DNA of 61,816 nt from Streptomyces populi (GTDB lineage Bacteria > Actinomycetota > Actinomycetes > Streptomycetales > Streptomycetaceae): assembly GCF_002911015.1 (NCBI RefSeq), contig NZ_KZ626888.1, positions 1 through 61,816 on the forward strand, given 5' to 3'. Below, in pieces: positions 18,324 through 27,315 of the stretch. The notes beneath the pieces are model-generated. The model saw nothing but the letters and a program-made list of their open reading frames with translations. It was not told the DNA's origin and did no database searches. The translations under genes were made by a program, and so were the position numbers. How positions within the stretch are numbered: the stretch's first letter is position 1; the number at the start of each line of letters is the position of its first letter.

Positions 18324-21300
18324 GTGTCGCCACAGTCCCCCAGTAACTCGAGTATCTCGACCGATGACCAAGCCACCGGGAAGAACCCCGCGGCTGCCTT
18401 CGGTGCCAACGAGTGGCTCGTCGACGAGATCTATCAGCAGTACCTCCAGGACCCGAATTCGGTAGACCGAGCCTGGTGGGACTTCTTCGCCGATTACAAG
18501 CCCGGGGCACCTGCCGCCGCGGCTCCGGCGGGTACTGCGGCCGCGGGGGCCGCAGGGACCACCACCACGGCCGCGCCGGCCGCTCCCGTGCCGCCCGCGG
18601 CGCGCCAGGCTCCTCCCCAGGCCCCGGCCGCGCCCGCTCCGGCCGCCGCTCCCGCGGCTCCGAAGCCCGCTGCCGCCGCCCCGGCTCCCGTGAAGGCCGC
18701 TCCGGCCGCCGCGCAGCCGAAGGCCGCCCCGGCCGCCGAGGCGCCCGAGGGCCCCGAGTACGTGACCCTGCGCGGTCCCGCCGGTGCCGTCGCGAAGAAC
18801 ATGAACGCCTCCCTGGAGCTGCCCACGGCCACGTCCGTGCGCGCGGTCCCGGTGAAGCTGCTCTTCGACAACCGCATCGTCATCAACAACCACCTGAAGC
18901 GCGCCCGGGGCGGGAAGATCTCCTTCACCCACCTCATCGGGTACGCGATGGTGCAGGCCATCAAGGCCATGCCGTCGATGAACTGGCACTACGCGGAGAA
19001 GGACGGGAAGCCCACCCTCGTCAAGCCCGCGCACGTCAACTTCGGCCTCGCCATCGACCTGGTGAAGCCCAACGGCGACCGCCAGCTGGTCGTCGCGGGC
19101 ATCAAGAAGGCCGAGACTCTGAACTTCTTCGAGTTCTGGCAGGCCTACGAGGACATCGTCCGCCGCGCCCGTGACGGCAAGCTGACGATGGACGACTTCA
19201 CCGGGGTCACGGTCTCCCTGACCAACCCCGGCGGCCTCGGCACCGTCCACTCGGTCCCGCGCCTGATGCCCGGACAGTCGGTCATCATGGGCGTCGGCTC
19301 CATGGACTACCCGGCGGAGTTCCAGGGCACCTCCCAGGACACCCTGAACAAGCTCGGCATCTCCAAGGTCATGACGCTGACCTCGACGTACGACCACCGG
19401 GTCATCCAGGGCGCCGCCTCCGGCGAGTTCCTGCGGATCGTCGCGAACCTCCTGCTCGGCGAGACCGGCTTCTACGACGAGATCTTCGAGTCGCTGCGGA
19501 TCCCCTACGAGCCGGTCCGCTGGCTCAAGGACATCGACGCCAGCCACGACGACGACGTCACCAAGGCCGCCCGCGTCTTCGAGCTGATCCACTCCTACCG
19601 GGTCCGCGGCCACGTCATGGCCGACACCGACCCGCTGGAGTACAAGCAGCGCAAGCACCCCGACCTGGACATCACCGAGCACGGGCTCACCCTGTGGGAC
19701 CTGGAGCGCGAGTTCGCGGTCGGCGGCTTCTCGGGCAAGTCCCTGATGAAGCTGCGCGACATCCTCGGCGTGCTGCGCGACTCGTACTGCCGCACCACCG
19801 GCATCGAGTTCATGCACATCCAGGACCCGAAGCAGCGCAAGTGGATCCAGGACCGCATCGAGCGCCCGCACTCCAAGCCGGAGCGCGAGGAGCAGCTGCG
19901 CATCCTGCGCCGGCTGAACTCCGCCGAGGCCTTCGAGACCTTCCTCCAGACGAAGTACGTCGGCCAGAAGCGCTTCTCCCTGGAGGGCGGCGAGTCCGTC
20001 ATCCCGCTCCTCGACGCCGTCATCGACAGCGCCGCGGAGTCCCGCCTGGACGAGGTCGTCATCGGCATGGCCCACCGCGGCCGCCTGAACGTCCTCGCCA
20101 ACATCGTCGGCAAGTCGTACGCGCAGATCTTCCGCGAGTTCGAGGGCAACCTCGACCCGAAGTCGATGCACGGCTCCGGCGACGTGAAGTACCACCTGGG
20201 CGCCCGGGGCACCTTCACCGGCCTCGACGGCGAGCAGATCGCCGTCTCGCTGGCCGCCAACCCGTCCCACCTGGAGACGGTCGACCCGGTCATCGAGGGC
20301 ATCGTCCGCGCCAAGCAGGACATCATCAACAAGGGCGGCACGGACTTCACGGTCCTGCCCGTCGCCCTGCACGGTGACGCGGCCTTCGCCGGCCAGGGTG
20401 TGGTCGCCGAGACGCTCAACATGTCGCAGCTGCGCGGCTACCGCACGGGCGGCACGGTCCACATCGTCATCAACAACCAGGTCGGCTTCACCGCCGCCCC
20501 GGAGTCGTCGCGCTCCTCCATGTACGCCACCGACGTGGCCCGCATGATCGAGGCGCCGATCTTCCACGTGAACGGCGACGACCCCGAGGCCGTCGTCCGC
20601 GTCGCGCGCCTCGCGTTCGAGTTCCGTCAGGCGTTCAACAAGGACGTCGTGATCGACCTCATCTGCTACCGCCGCCGCGGACACAACGAGTCCGACAACC
20701 CGGCGTTCACGCAGCCGCTGATGTACGACCTGATCGACAAGAAGCGCTCGGTGCGCAAGCTCTACACCGAGTCCCTGATCGGCCGCGGCGACATCACCCT
20801 CGAAGAGGCCGAGCAGGCGCTCCAGGACTTCCAGGGCCAGCTGGAGAAGGTCTTCACCGAGGTCCGCGAGGCCGTCGCGCAGGCGCCCGAGGCCCACGTC
20901 CCGGACGTCCAGGCCGAGTTCCCGGTCGCCGTGTCCACCGCGGTCTCCCAGGAGATCGTGAAGCGGATCGCCGAGTCCCAGGTCAACATCCCCGACAACG
21001 TCACCGTGCACCCGCGGCTGCTCCCCCAGCTCCAGCGCCGCGCGGCGATGATCGAGGACGGCACGATCGACTGGGGCATGGGCGAGACCCTCGCCATCGG
21101 TTCGCTGCTCCTGGAGGGCACGCCGGTCCGGCTGTCCGGCCAGGACTCGCGCCGCGGCACCTTCGGCCAGCGCCACGCGGTGCTGATCGACCGGGTCAAC
21201 GGCGAGGACTACACCCCTCTCCAGTACCTCTCGGACGAGCAGGCCCGTCTGAACGTCTACGACTCGCTGCTCTCCGAGTACGCGGTCATGGGCTTCGAGT

Positions 21301-22115
21301 ACGGCTACTCGCTGGCCCGTCCGGACGCGCTGGTGATGTGGGAGGCGCAGTTCGGCGACTTCGTCAACGGCGCGCAGACGGTCGTCGACGAGTACATCTC
21401 GGCCGCCGAGCAGAAGTGGGGCCAGACGTCCGGCGTCACCCTGCTGCTGCCGCACGGCTACGAGGGCCAGGGCCCGGACCACTCCTCGGCCCGCATCGAG
21501 CGCTTCCTCCAGCTGTGCGCCCAGAACAACATGACGGTCGCCCAGCCGACGTCCCCGTCGAACTACTTCCACCTCCTGCGGTGGCAGGTGCACAACCCGC
21601 ACCACAAGCCGCTGGTGGTCTTCACCCCGAAGTCGATGCTGCGCCTGAAGGCCGCCGCCTCGAAGGCGGAGGAGTTCACCACGGGCCAGTTCCGCCCGGT
21701 CATCGGGGACGACACGGTCGACGCGGCCGCCGTGCGCAAGGTCGTGTTCTGCGCCGGCAAGCTGTACTACGACCTGGAGGCCGAGCGGCAGAAGCGCGGC
21801 GTCACGGACACGGCGATCATCCGCATCGAGCGCCTGTACCCGCTCCCGGGTGCCGAGCTCCAGGCGGAGATCGCCAAGTACCCGAACGCCGAGAAGTACC
21901 TGTGGGCCCAGGAGGAGCCGGCGAACCAGGGTGCCTGGCCGTTCATCGCGCTCAACCTGATCGACCACCTCGACCTCGCGGTCGGCGCGGACGTCCCGGG
22001 CTCCGAGCGCCTGCGCCGCATCTCGCGTCCGCACTCCTCCTCCCCCGCCGTCGGTTCCGCGAAGCGGCACCAGGCGGAGCAGGAGCAGCTGGTGCGTGAG
22101 GTGTTCGAGGCGTAG
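18324..22115 (+). CDS. kgd: Multifunctional 2-oxoglutarate dehydrogenase E1 / succinyltransferase E2 (Kgd type, 1263 aa)
   Basis: This fusion is characteristic of actinobacteria and catalyses decarboxylation of 2-oxoglutarate and transfer of succinyl groups in the TCA cycle. Parts in order: a short E1 N-terminal helix (NEWLVDEIYQQYLQDPNSVD, then RAWWDFF); an Ala/Pro linker (about residues 55-145); an E2-like acyltransferase domain (about 150-390) with catalytic His358 in STYDHRVIQGA but no lipoyl domain; and the ThDP-dependent E1 module to the end, with GMAHRGRLNVL, HGDAAFAGQG and NNQVGFT motifs. GTG 18324 matches the expected start of the family. A strong terminator follows. Confidence 0.96.
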   Translation: MSPQSPSNSSISTDDQATGKNPAAAFGANEWLVDEIYQQYLQDPNSVDRAWWDFFADYKPGAPAAAAPAGTAAAGAAGTTTTAAPAAPVPPAARQAPPQAPAAPAPAAAPAAPKPAAAAPAPVKAAPAAAQPKAAPAAEAPEGPEYVTLRGPAGAVAKNMNASLELPTATSVRAVPVKLLFDNRIVINNHLKRARGGKISFTHLIGYAMVQAIKAMPSMNWHYAEKDGKPTLVKPAHVNFGLAIDLVKPNGDRQLVVAGIKKAETLNFFEFWQAYEDIVRRARDGKLTMDDFTGVTVSLTNPGGLGTVHSVPRLMPGQSVIMGVGSMDYPAEFQGTSQDTLNKLGISKVMTLTSTYDHRVIQGAASGEFLRIVANLLLGETGFYDEIFESLRIPYEPVRWLKDIDASHDDDVTKAARVFELIHSYRVRGHVMADTDPLEYKQRKHPDLDITEHGLTLWDLEREFAVGGFSGKSLMKLRDILGVLRDSYCRTTGIEFMHIQDPKQRKWIQDRIERPHSKPEREEQLRILRRLNSAEAFETFLQTKYVGQKRFSLEGGESVIPLLDAVIDSAAESRLDEVVIGMAHRGRLNVLANIVGKSYAQIFREFEGNLDPKSMHGSGDVKYHLGARGTFTGLDGEQIAVSLAANPSHLETVDPVIEGIVRAKQDIINKGGTDFTVLPVALHGDAAFAGQGVVAETLNMSQLRGYRTGGTVHIVINNQVGFTAAPESSRSSMYATDVARMIEAPIFHVNGDDPEAVVRVARLAFEFRQAFNKDVVIDLICYRRRGHNESDNPAFTQPLMYDLIDKKRSVRKLYTESLIGRGDITLEEAEQALQDFQGQLEKVFTEVREAVAQAPEAHVPDVQAEFPVAVSTAVSQEIVKRIAESQVNIPDNVTVHPRLLPQLQRRAAMIEDGTIDWGMGETLAIGSLLLEGTPVRLSGQDSRRGTFGQRHAVLIDRVNGEDYTPLQYLSDEQARLNVYDSLLSEYAVMGFEYGYSLARPDALVMWEAQFGDFVNGAQTVVDEYISAAEQKWGQTSGVTLLLPHGYEGQGPDHSSARIERFLQLCAQNNMTVAQPTSPSNYFHLLRWQVHNPHHKPLVVFTPKSMLRLKAAASKAEEFTTGQFRPVIGDDTVDAAAVRKVVFCAGKLYYDLEAERQKRGVTDTAIIRIERLYPLPGAELQAEIAKYPNAEKYLWAQEEPANQGAWPFIALNLIDHLDLAVGADVPGSERLRRISRPHSSSPAVGSAKRHQAEQEQLVREVFEA

Positions 22116-22139
22116 GCCTCCGGCACGGCAGCAGAAAGG

Positions 22140-22182
22140 GGCCCGGCCCCGAGTCCGAACGGACTCGGGGCCGGGCCTTTTC
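22140..22182. terminator. Strong bidirectional terminator after kgd
   Basis: A perfect 18-base stem (arms 22140-22157 and 22160-22177) with a two-base AA loop is preceded by AGAAA and followed by TTTTC. It lies between the stops of two convergent genes and can serve both. Confidence 0.9.
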
Positions 22183-22203
22183 ACCGTTTCCTGTGCGTGT
22201 CCC

Positions 22204-25200
22204 TCAGGTGATGTAGGGCTCGAAGTCCCAGAAGGGGCGGTTGCGGGAGCGCGCGGAGATGGTGTGGACGTGCTGGGCCCCGAGAGTGGCGGCCAGGTCC
22301 TCCAGTGCCTCCTGCTCGAACTTCTCGGCCTGTTGATGCTCCCTCAGGCCGCGTAGATCGGCCGCCAGCGCGATACGCGCCGAAAGGGTCAGCGGGTGGA
22401 CGCGGCCCAGCATCTCGGTGGCCCTCACGACCGTCAGATGGCCGAGCTCCGCCGCCGACTCCGGGTCCCCGACGAGATTGCGCAGGGCGGAGGCGTTGAC
22501 GGCGCATCCCAGCGTCCAGGGGTGGCGCTCCCCCACCGCCGCGGTCATCTCGGCCAGGGACTGCTCGACGGCCGCGTGCGCCGACTGGCGTTCCCCCACG
22601 CTGCGCAGCACCAGCGCGTGGTTGGCCCGCGCGCCGGCGAGATAGGGATGGCCTTCGGCGAGCAGCATCTCGTAGCGTGCGACGACGGCTTCGCCGACCT
22701 CTCTCGCCCGGTCGATGTCCCCGTGCTCACGGGCGAAACAGCTCTCGCTGACGGCGAAGCTCAAGGTGGTCGGATGGTTCTCCCCGAGGACGCGTTCGCT
22801 GCGCTCCAGCACTCCGGCGAGCATCGCCCCGGCCCGGGTCCGGTCACCCGCCCGGTACTGGCACAGGGCCAGGTTGTGCTCCGCCCGCAGCGTCTCCGGG
22901 TGATCGGCGCCCATGACGATGCGGTGCTCCCGGACACTCTTCGCCTGGATCGACTCGGCCTCGGTGTAACGCCCCAGGAGACGCAGGTCGGTCGCGTAGG
23001 CGATCTCCGAGTACAGAGTCCAGGGGTGTCGTCCGCGCAGCAGTGCCCGGCGCGCCTCGAGCATCCGCCGGTCGATCTCCAGGACCTCGTCGTAGCGGCC
23101 CAGCAGACGCAGCGAGACAGCCACGTTGTTCTGGGCGTTCAAGGTGCGCGAATCCGTCTCGCCGAGCAGGTCCCGGTACGCCGTCAGGAGCCATTCGGAG
23201 CGCTCCAGCGCCTCGTCGTAGCGAGCCAGGCCCCGCAGGTCGGCGGCGAGTCCGCCGACTGCCCGCAGATGATCGAGGTCGTGCTCGCCCCGCTCCTGGC
23301 GCAGATGGTCCACGGCTGCCCTCTCCAGGGCTTCCGTCCGTTCGTAGTCGCCCACCGCGCGCAGGAGATTGGCGTAGTGGTGGGTCAGTTCCCAGATGCG
23401 CGGGTGGGTGTCGCCGAGGAGGGCCCGCCAGGTCTCCATGGCGCGTTCCCCGAGTTTGATGCCCGCCACGTACTCGCCCGAGATGTACATGTAGCGAAGG
23501 CAGTTGAAGACGAGCCGTTGGACGGTGGGATCATCGCTCTGTAGGACGTCGGCGTACTTGAGGTGCGGAGCGATCTCCGCGTAGCCGGGCCACAGGCGGG
23601 TGTCGGTGGGGCGGCGGGGGTCCGCCGCGGCCAGGGCGCGCCGGACCACGTCGATGAACTCGCGGCGGTCCTCGTCGGGCATGTCCTTGTGGACGATCTG
23701 GTGGACCATGCGGTGCAGGTACAGGGACTCGCCGGAGGAGGCCGCCTCGTCGCCGGCCGCCTCGTGGGACTCCAGGCGGACGACGGAGTACTGGCGGAGC
23801 TGGTTGATCGCCCTGTTCCACAGCAGCGGGTCGTTGAGCAGGCCCGCGATCTGTTCCGGCAGCTGGTCGTGCGGCATCTCCTTCAGGAGGCGCACGGGGA
23901 TGAAGCCCGGTGCGAAGAAGGTGCACAGGCGGAGCAGGTCGACGGACTCCGGGACGGTGTCGCGGAGCTTGTTCAGCAGTATCGACCAGGCGGTCTGGAA
24001 GGCGACCGGGAAGTCGGCGGAGACCTTGACGACGTCCTGGTCGATGCCTCCGTCCAGGAGGGCGATGTACTCCTGGACGGACAAGTCCGAGTCGTTGAGC
24101 CAGCCGGCCGTCTGGTCCAGCAGCAGGGGCAGGTCCTCCAGCGCCTCGGCGAGCTGGTCGGCCTCGGGTTCGGTCAGGCGGGGCGCACGGCGGCGGATGA
24201 ACGCGACGGACTCGTCGCGGGCGTAGACCGGCACCTCCAGCAGTCTGCTGTTGTGCTCGCTCCACTCGGGGTTGCGCGAGGTGATCAGGACGTGGCCGGG
24301 GCCGGTGGGGACGAGGTCGTAGATCTGGTCGGGCTCGTCCGCGCCGTCCAGGATCAGCAGCCAGCGGGCGTACGGGTCGCCGCGGCGCAGCGAGTCGCGT
24401 ACGGCGCGCAGCCGTTCGCCGTATTCGGCGCCGGTCGTCAGTCCCAACTGGGGGGCGAGTTCGGCCAGTCGGCGCCGGTAGGTGACCCGTTTCTCGGCGT
24501 TGACCCACCACACGACGTCGTACTCGGAGCCGAAGCGGTAGACGTACTCGGCGGCGAGCTGGGTCTTGCCCACGCCCGACATGCCGTGCAGGGTGACCAC
24601 GCCCGCGCCCGCCTCGGCGCCCTGGAGCAGGTGGTAGGCCTCGTTCAGGAGCGGCTCGCGGCCGGTGAAGCGGGTGTTTCGACGGGGTACGCCGCCCCAG
24701 ACCTCCGGCATGGCGGCCGGGAAGCGGGGACCGCGCCGGGTGCCCTCGGCGGCCTCGGGAAGGGGGTCGGAGGGCAGGTCGAGGCGCTCCAGGACGCGGC
24801 GCTCGGCCTCGTCGGCGCCCATGTTGTTCAGGTCGACCGCACCGAGCACGGTGGTGGCCGTCGGCAGCGTGCTGTTGGTGACGGAGACGGCGGCGAAGCG
24901 GGACGGGTCGGGCGCGACGACCTCGCGCAGCGCGGCGTTCCACTCGTCGTGGGTGCGCGGTCCGAGCTGGAAGTACCACTCGCTGACGACGATCAGGATG
25001 CGGCCCTTGGCCAGGGTCAGGTCCCGCAGCAGTTCGACGAGGGGCACCTCGGCCGGGGAGTCCCAGCGCTGGTACACCACGCGATGTCCGCGCCGCTCCA
25101 GACGGTCCCCGATCCAGGCCGCCCAGGCCCGGTTGAAACCGGCGAAGCTGATGGTGACGGTCTGCTTCGCGGGCCCCCTCTCGGACGGCCCGACCGGTGT

Positions 25201-25215
25201 ACGAGCTCCAGACAT
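22204..25215 (-). CDS. fxsT: FxSxx-COOH system TIR-like / NB-ARC / TPR protein (FxsT, 1003 aa)
   Basis: This is a large cytosolic STAND-type NTPase. Residues ~17-148 form a TIR-like domain (VTISFAGFNRAWAAWIGDRL, ILIVVSEWYFQLGPRTHDEW); Glu91 is in the region where catalytic TIRs carry their glutamate, but activity is not shown. The NB-ARC module has Walker A GMSGVGKTQ (211-219) and Walker B LLILDGADE (286-294), then GxP-like LEDLPLLLDQTAGWL. From about residue 560 onward are TPR-type repeats ending near 980. GGGGAGG precedes the ATG. It is separated from the upstream HExxH gene by 270 bases and may have its own promoter. The domain plan fits a sensor that oligomerises on ligand binding. Confidence 0.9.
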   Translation of the reverse strand: MSGARTPVGPSERGPAKQTVTISFAGFNRAWAAWIGDRLERRGHRVVYQRWDSPAEVPLVELLRDLTLAKGRILIVVSEWYFQLGPRTHDEWNAALREVVAPDPSRFAAVSVTNSTLPTATTVLGAVDLNNMGADEAERRVLERLDLPSDPLPEAAEGTRRGPRFPAAMPEVWGGVPRRNTRFTGREPLLNEAYHLLQGAEAGAGVVTLHGMSGVGKTQLAAEYVYRFGSEYDVVWWVNAEKRVTYRRRLAELAPQLGLTTGAEYGERLRAVRDSLRRGDPYARWLLILDGADEPDQIYDLVPTGPGHVLITSRNPEWSEHNSRLLEVPVYARDESVAFIRRRAPRLTEPEADQLAEALEDLPLLLDQTAGWLNDSDLSVQEYIALLDGGIDQDVVKVSADFPVAFQTAWSILLNKLRDTVPESVDLLRLCTFFAPGFIPVRLLKEMPHDQLPEQIAGLLNDPLLWNRAINQLRQYSVVRLESHEAAGDEAASSGESLYLHRMVHQIVHKDMPDEDRREFIDVVRRALAAADPRRPTDTRLWPGYAEIAPHLKYADVLQSDDPTVQRLVFNCLRYMYISGEYVAGIKLGERAMETWRALLGDTHPRIWELTHHYANLLRAVGDYERTEALERAAVDHLRQERGEHDLDHLRAVGGLAADLRGLARYDEALERSEWLLTAYRDLLGETDSRTLNAQNNVAVSLRLLGRYDEVLEIDRRMLEARRALLRGRHPWTLYSEIAYATDLRLLGRYTEAESIQAKSVREHRIVMGADHPETLRAEHNLALCQYRAGDRTRAGAMLAGVLERSERVLGENHPTTLSFAVSESCFAREHGDIDRAREVGEAVVARYEMLLAEGHPYLAGARANHALVLRSVGERQSAHAAVEQSLAEMTAAVGERHPWTLGCAVNASALRNLVGDPESAAELGHLTVVRATEMLGRVHPLTLSARIALAADLRGLREHQQAEKFEQEALEDLAATLGAQHVHTISARSRNRPFWDFEPYIT

Positions 25216-25236
25216 GCAGCGGCCTCCCCGCGCGTG

Positions 25237-25242
25237 ATTTTA
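25237..25242 (-). promoter_or_regulatory. Possible -10 element for fxsT
   Basis: TAAAAT on the minus strand lies 22 bases before the fxsT ATG, inside the 270-base gap (25216-25485) that breaks the otherwise tightly packed cluster. No clear -35 is seen. The rest of the gap shows no gene or hairpin that I can support. Confidence 0.3.
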
Positions 25243-25485
25243 GAACCGCCGCGAGGGTCGGCGATAGGGCGCAGACGCACACCGGTCGCTTGCTCCACGG
25301 TTCCTTCCCATACGTGTTCAGCGTCGATCTTGACGTACCGTCACGCGCTCGTCCGGGAACCCGCCGCTTTCGGCGAGGATGGCTCAATCGTGGTGGAGCG
25401 TGGCGCGTTCGACGGGCGTGCGGGCACGGCCGCGGGCCCCGCCCGGTCCGGTCGGCGGGGGCCGCGCACACCCTGGACGCACGGT

Positions 25486-27315
25486 TCATCCGCCCGGTGC
25501 GTGGCGCTGGTTCCACAGCGTCCGGGCGGCCCGGACGTACGCCGTCGCGCGCGCCGCGTGTCCGCGCGGCGGCGGCTGCTCGGCGAGCCGTTCGTACACC
25601 TCGACCATGCGGTCGACGAACCGGCGCCCCCGTACGGTGAGATCGCTCGATCCGACGAGGGCGGGCAGGACGGCGCCGACCTGTGCCTGATACCGCGCGT
25701 GCTGCGCCCAGGCGGCGTCCCGCCGGGTGGTGAGCGTGGCGGACAGCGCGCTGCGCTGGAAGAAGTCCGCCAGCGCGAGGTGGGAGTAGGCGCCCTGCAA
25801 CAGGCCGTCGTACGGGCGGGGGTCGGGACGCCAGGGCGCGAAGTGCCTCGGTGCGGGCCCCGCGTGATGAAGGGCCGTCATGTCGCCGAGGGCGGCGAGT
25901 TTGGTGTGCTGGATCTCGTGCACGAGGGTGGCCGCGAACGCGGTCGCCGTCGCCGGTGCGCTGCTGAGGACCGCGCCGAAGGCCTCGCGCCGGGTGCCGC
26001 TGCAACTACCGCCCGTCCCGCCGGGGACCGATCCGGGCGGCACCGCCAGCGGGACCAGACAGCGCAGCAGGGTCACCGATTCCGCGAGCCGGCGTTCGCC
26101 GCCCGTCCCGAGCGCCGCGGCGGTGCCCGACCAGGTGTGCAGCCAGTGCTTGCGGTCGGCCTCGTCGAGGTCGGCCGGGCCGCTCAGGGTGTCCGGGCGG
26201 GGGCCGCCACGGGCGGTCCGGTACGGGTCGAGGTCGTCCAGCGGCACGGGAGCCGAGCCCGGCAGCAGGCCGGGCAGCGTGTACGCGGGCGTCCAGGCCG
26301 CCGCCTCCGACCAGGCGCCGGCCCCGCTCTCGAGGCGGACGACCACGTCCGCCTCGCCCCGCGCCCGGAGTGTCAGCCGTCCGCGCCGGTGCACCACGGT
26401 CACGTCCCTCGCCCCGCAACCGGGACCGCCCGTGCGCAGCGCGCCGAGCGAGGGCAGCGTCAGGACGCCGTCGTGTGCGGTCAGCCGCAGCCGGTAGGAC
26501 ACGCCGGCCCGGGCGGCGGCGACGGCCGCGAGGGCCCCGAAGTGGGCGAGGGCGAGGGCCTGTTCGTGGATGTCCCCGGCGGTGCGCGGGCCCGTTCCGG
26601 CGCCGAGCGTGCGCAGGGCGTCCCTGGCCCAGGGGCCGATGAAGGGGTGGAGGAGGAGCGCGCGCACGGGGGACGGCGGAGGCAGGCGCCGGGCCGTCGT
26701 GCCTTCCTCGGCCACCGGCGGGAGACCGGCGGGCCCGGCCGGTCCGTCGGGCACGAGCGGGGAGCCGGGAGGCCCGTACGGCCCCCCGGACACGGATGAG
26801 GGACCGGGAGGCCCGTACACCTCCTCGGGCACGAGCGGGGAACCGGTGGTCGCGTACGCCGGTGCCGTCGTCCGACCGTCCGGGGGCGGGGACGAGAACG
26901 GGGACGCCGACGCGTGCGCGGACGCCCGCGCGAAGCCGTACGGCCGCCCGGGGGCCGGCAGGGCGTCTCCGGGCCGTCCGGGCTCCGGCCCGAAACCCCC
27001 CGGCCACCCGGGCCCCGGCACGGGGCCGTCCGGGCGTCCGTCGCCCGGAACGTCCCCGAGGTGCCGTCCCCGGCGGTGGGCGGGCGGCTCCAGCCGTTCG
27101 GCCTCCTCCAGCAGGGACCAGTCGTCGCGCAGCCGCGCCAGGGCGGCGGCGGGACAGATGTCCGGGGCGGCCGCCTCGGCGGCGTCGAGGACGGCTCGGA
27201 GCAGGAGCAGCCGTCGGGTGTGCTGGTCGCGGACGAGGAGCCCGAGGGTCTCGGGGCCGCCTTCGGTGCGGCCGAGTTCGTCCACGGCCCGGTCCGGGAC
27301 CGCGGGCAGGATCAC
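25486..27315 (-). CDS. HExxH-motif peptide-modification protein (putative peptide beta-hydroxylase type, 609 aa)
   Basis: The protein carries HEIQH (His466-Glu467, His470) in LVHEIQHTKLAALGDMTALH, the signature of the HExxH proteins that accompany FxsB radical SAM enzymes and are now annotated as 2-oxoglutarate-dependent peptide beta-hydroxylase-like. The expected role is modification of the FxsA peptide. The GTG start at 27315 overlaps the fxsB stop (GTGA) with GAAGGAGA upstream. Unusual is a Pro/Gly-rich, low-complexity insertion at about residues 85-205 (short PGRP and YGPPG units) between the N-terminal helices and the main domain. Activity and substrate are inferred from family and context. 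Confidence 0.85.
   Translation of the reverse strand: MILPAVPDRAVDELGRTEGGPETLGLLVRDQHTRRLLLLRAVLDAAEAAAPDICPAAALARLRDDWSLLEEAERLEPPAHRRGRHLGDVPGDGRPDGPVPGPGWPGGFGPEPGRPGDALPAPGRPYGFARASAHASASPFSSPPPDGRTTAPAYATTGSPLVPEEVYGPPGPSSVSGGPYGPPGSPLVPDGPAGPAGLPPVAEEGTTARRLPPPSPVRALLLHPFIGPWARDALRTLGAGTGPRTAGDIHEQALALAHFGALAAVAAARAGVSYRLRLTAHDGVLTLPSLGALRTGGPGCGARDVTVVHRRGRLTLRARGEADVVVRLESGAGAWSEAAAWTPAYTLPGLLPGSAPVPLDDLDPYRTARGGPRPDTLSGPADLDEADRKHWLHTWSGTAAALGTGGERRLAESVTLLRCLVPLAVPPGSVPGGTGGSCSGTRREAFGAVLSSAPATATAFAATLVHEIQHTKLAALGDMTALHHAGPAPRHFAPWRPDPRPYDGLLQGAYSHLALADFFQRSALSATLTTRRDAAWAQHARYQAQVGAVLPALVGSSDLTVRGRRFVDRMVEVYERLAEQPPPRGHAARATAYVRAARTLWNQRHAPGG

Noticed and set aside
18219..22184. 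1321-codon open frame antisense to kgd
   Set aside because: Kgd is unmistakable on the other strand. The antisense product is a repetitive Leu/Val/Asp/Arg string with no domain.
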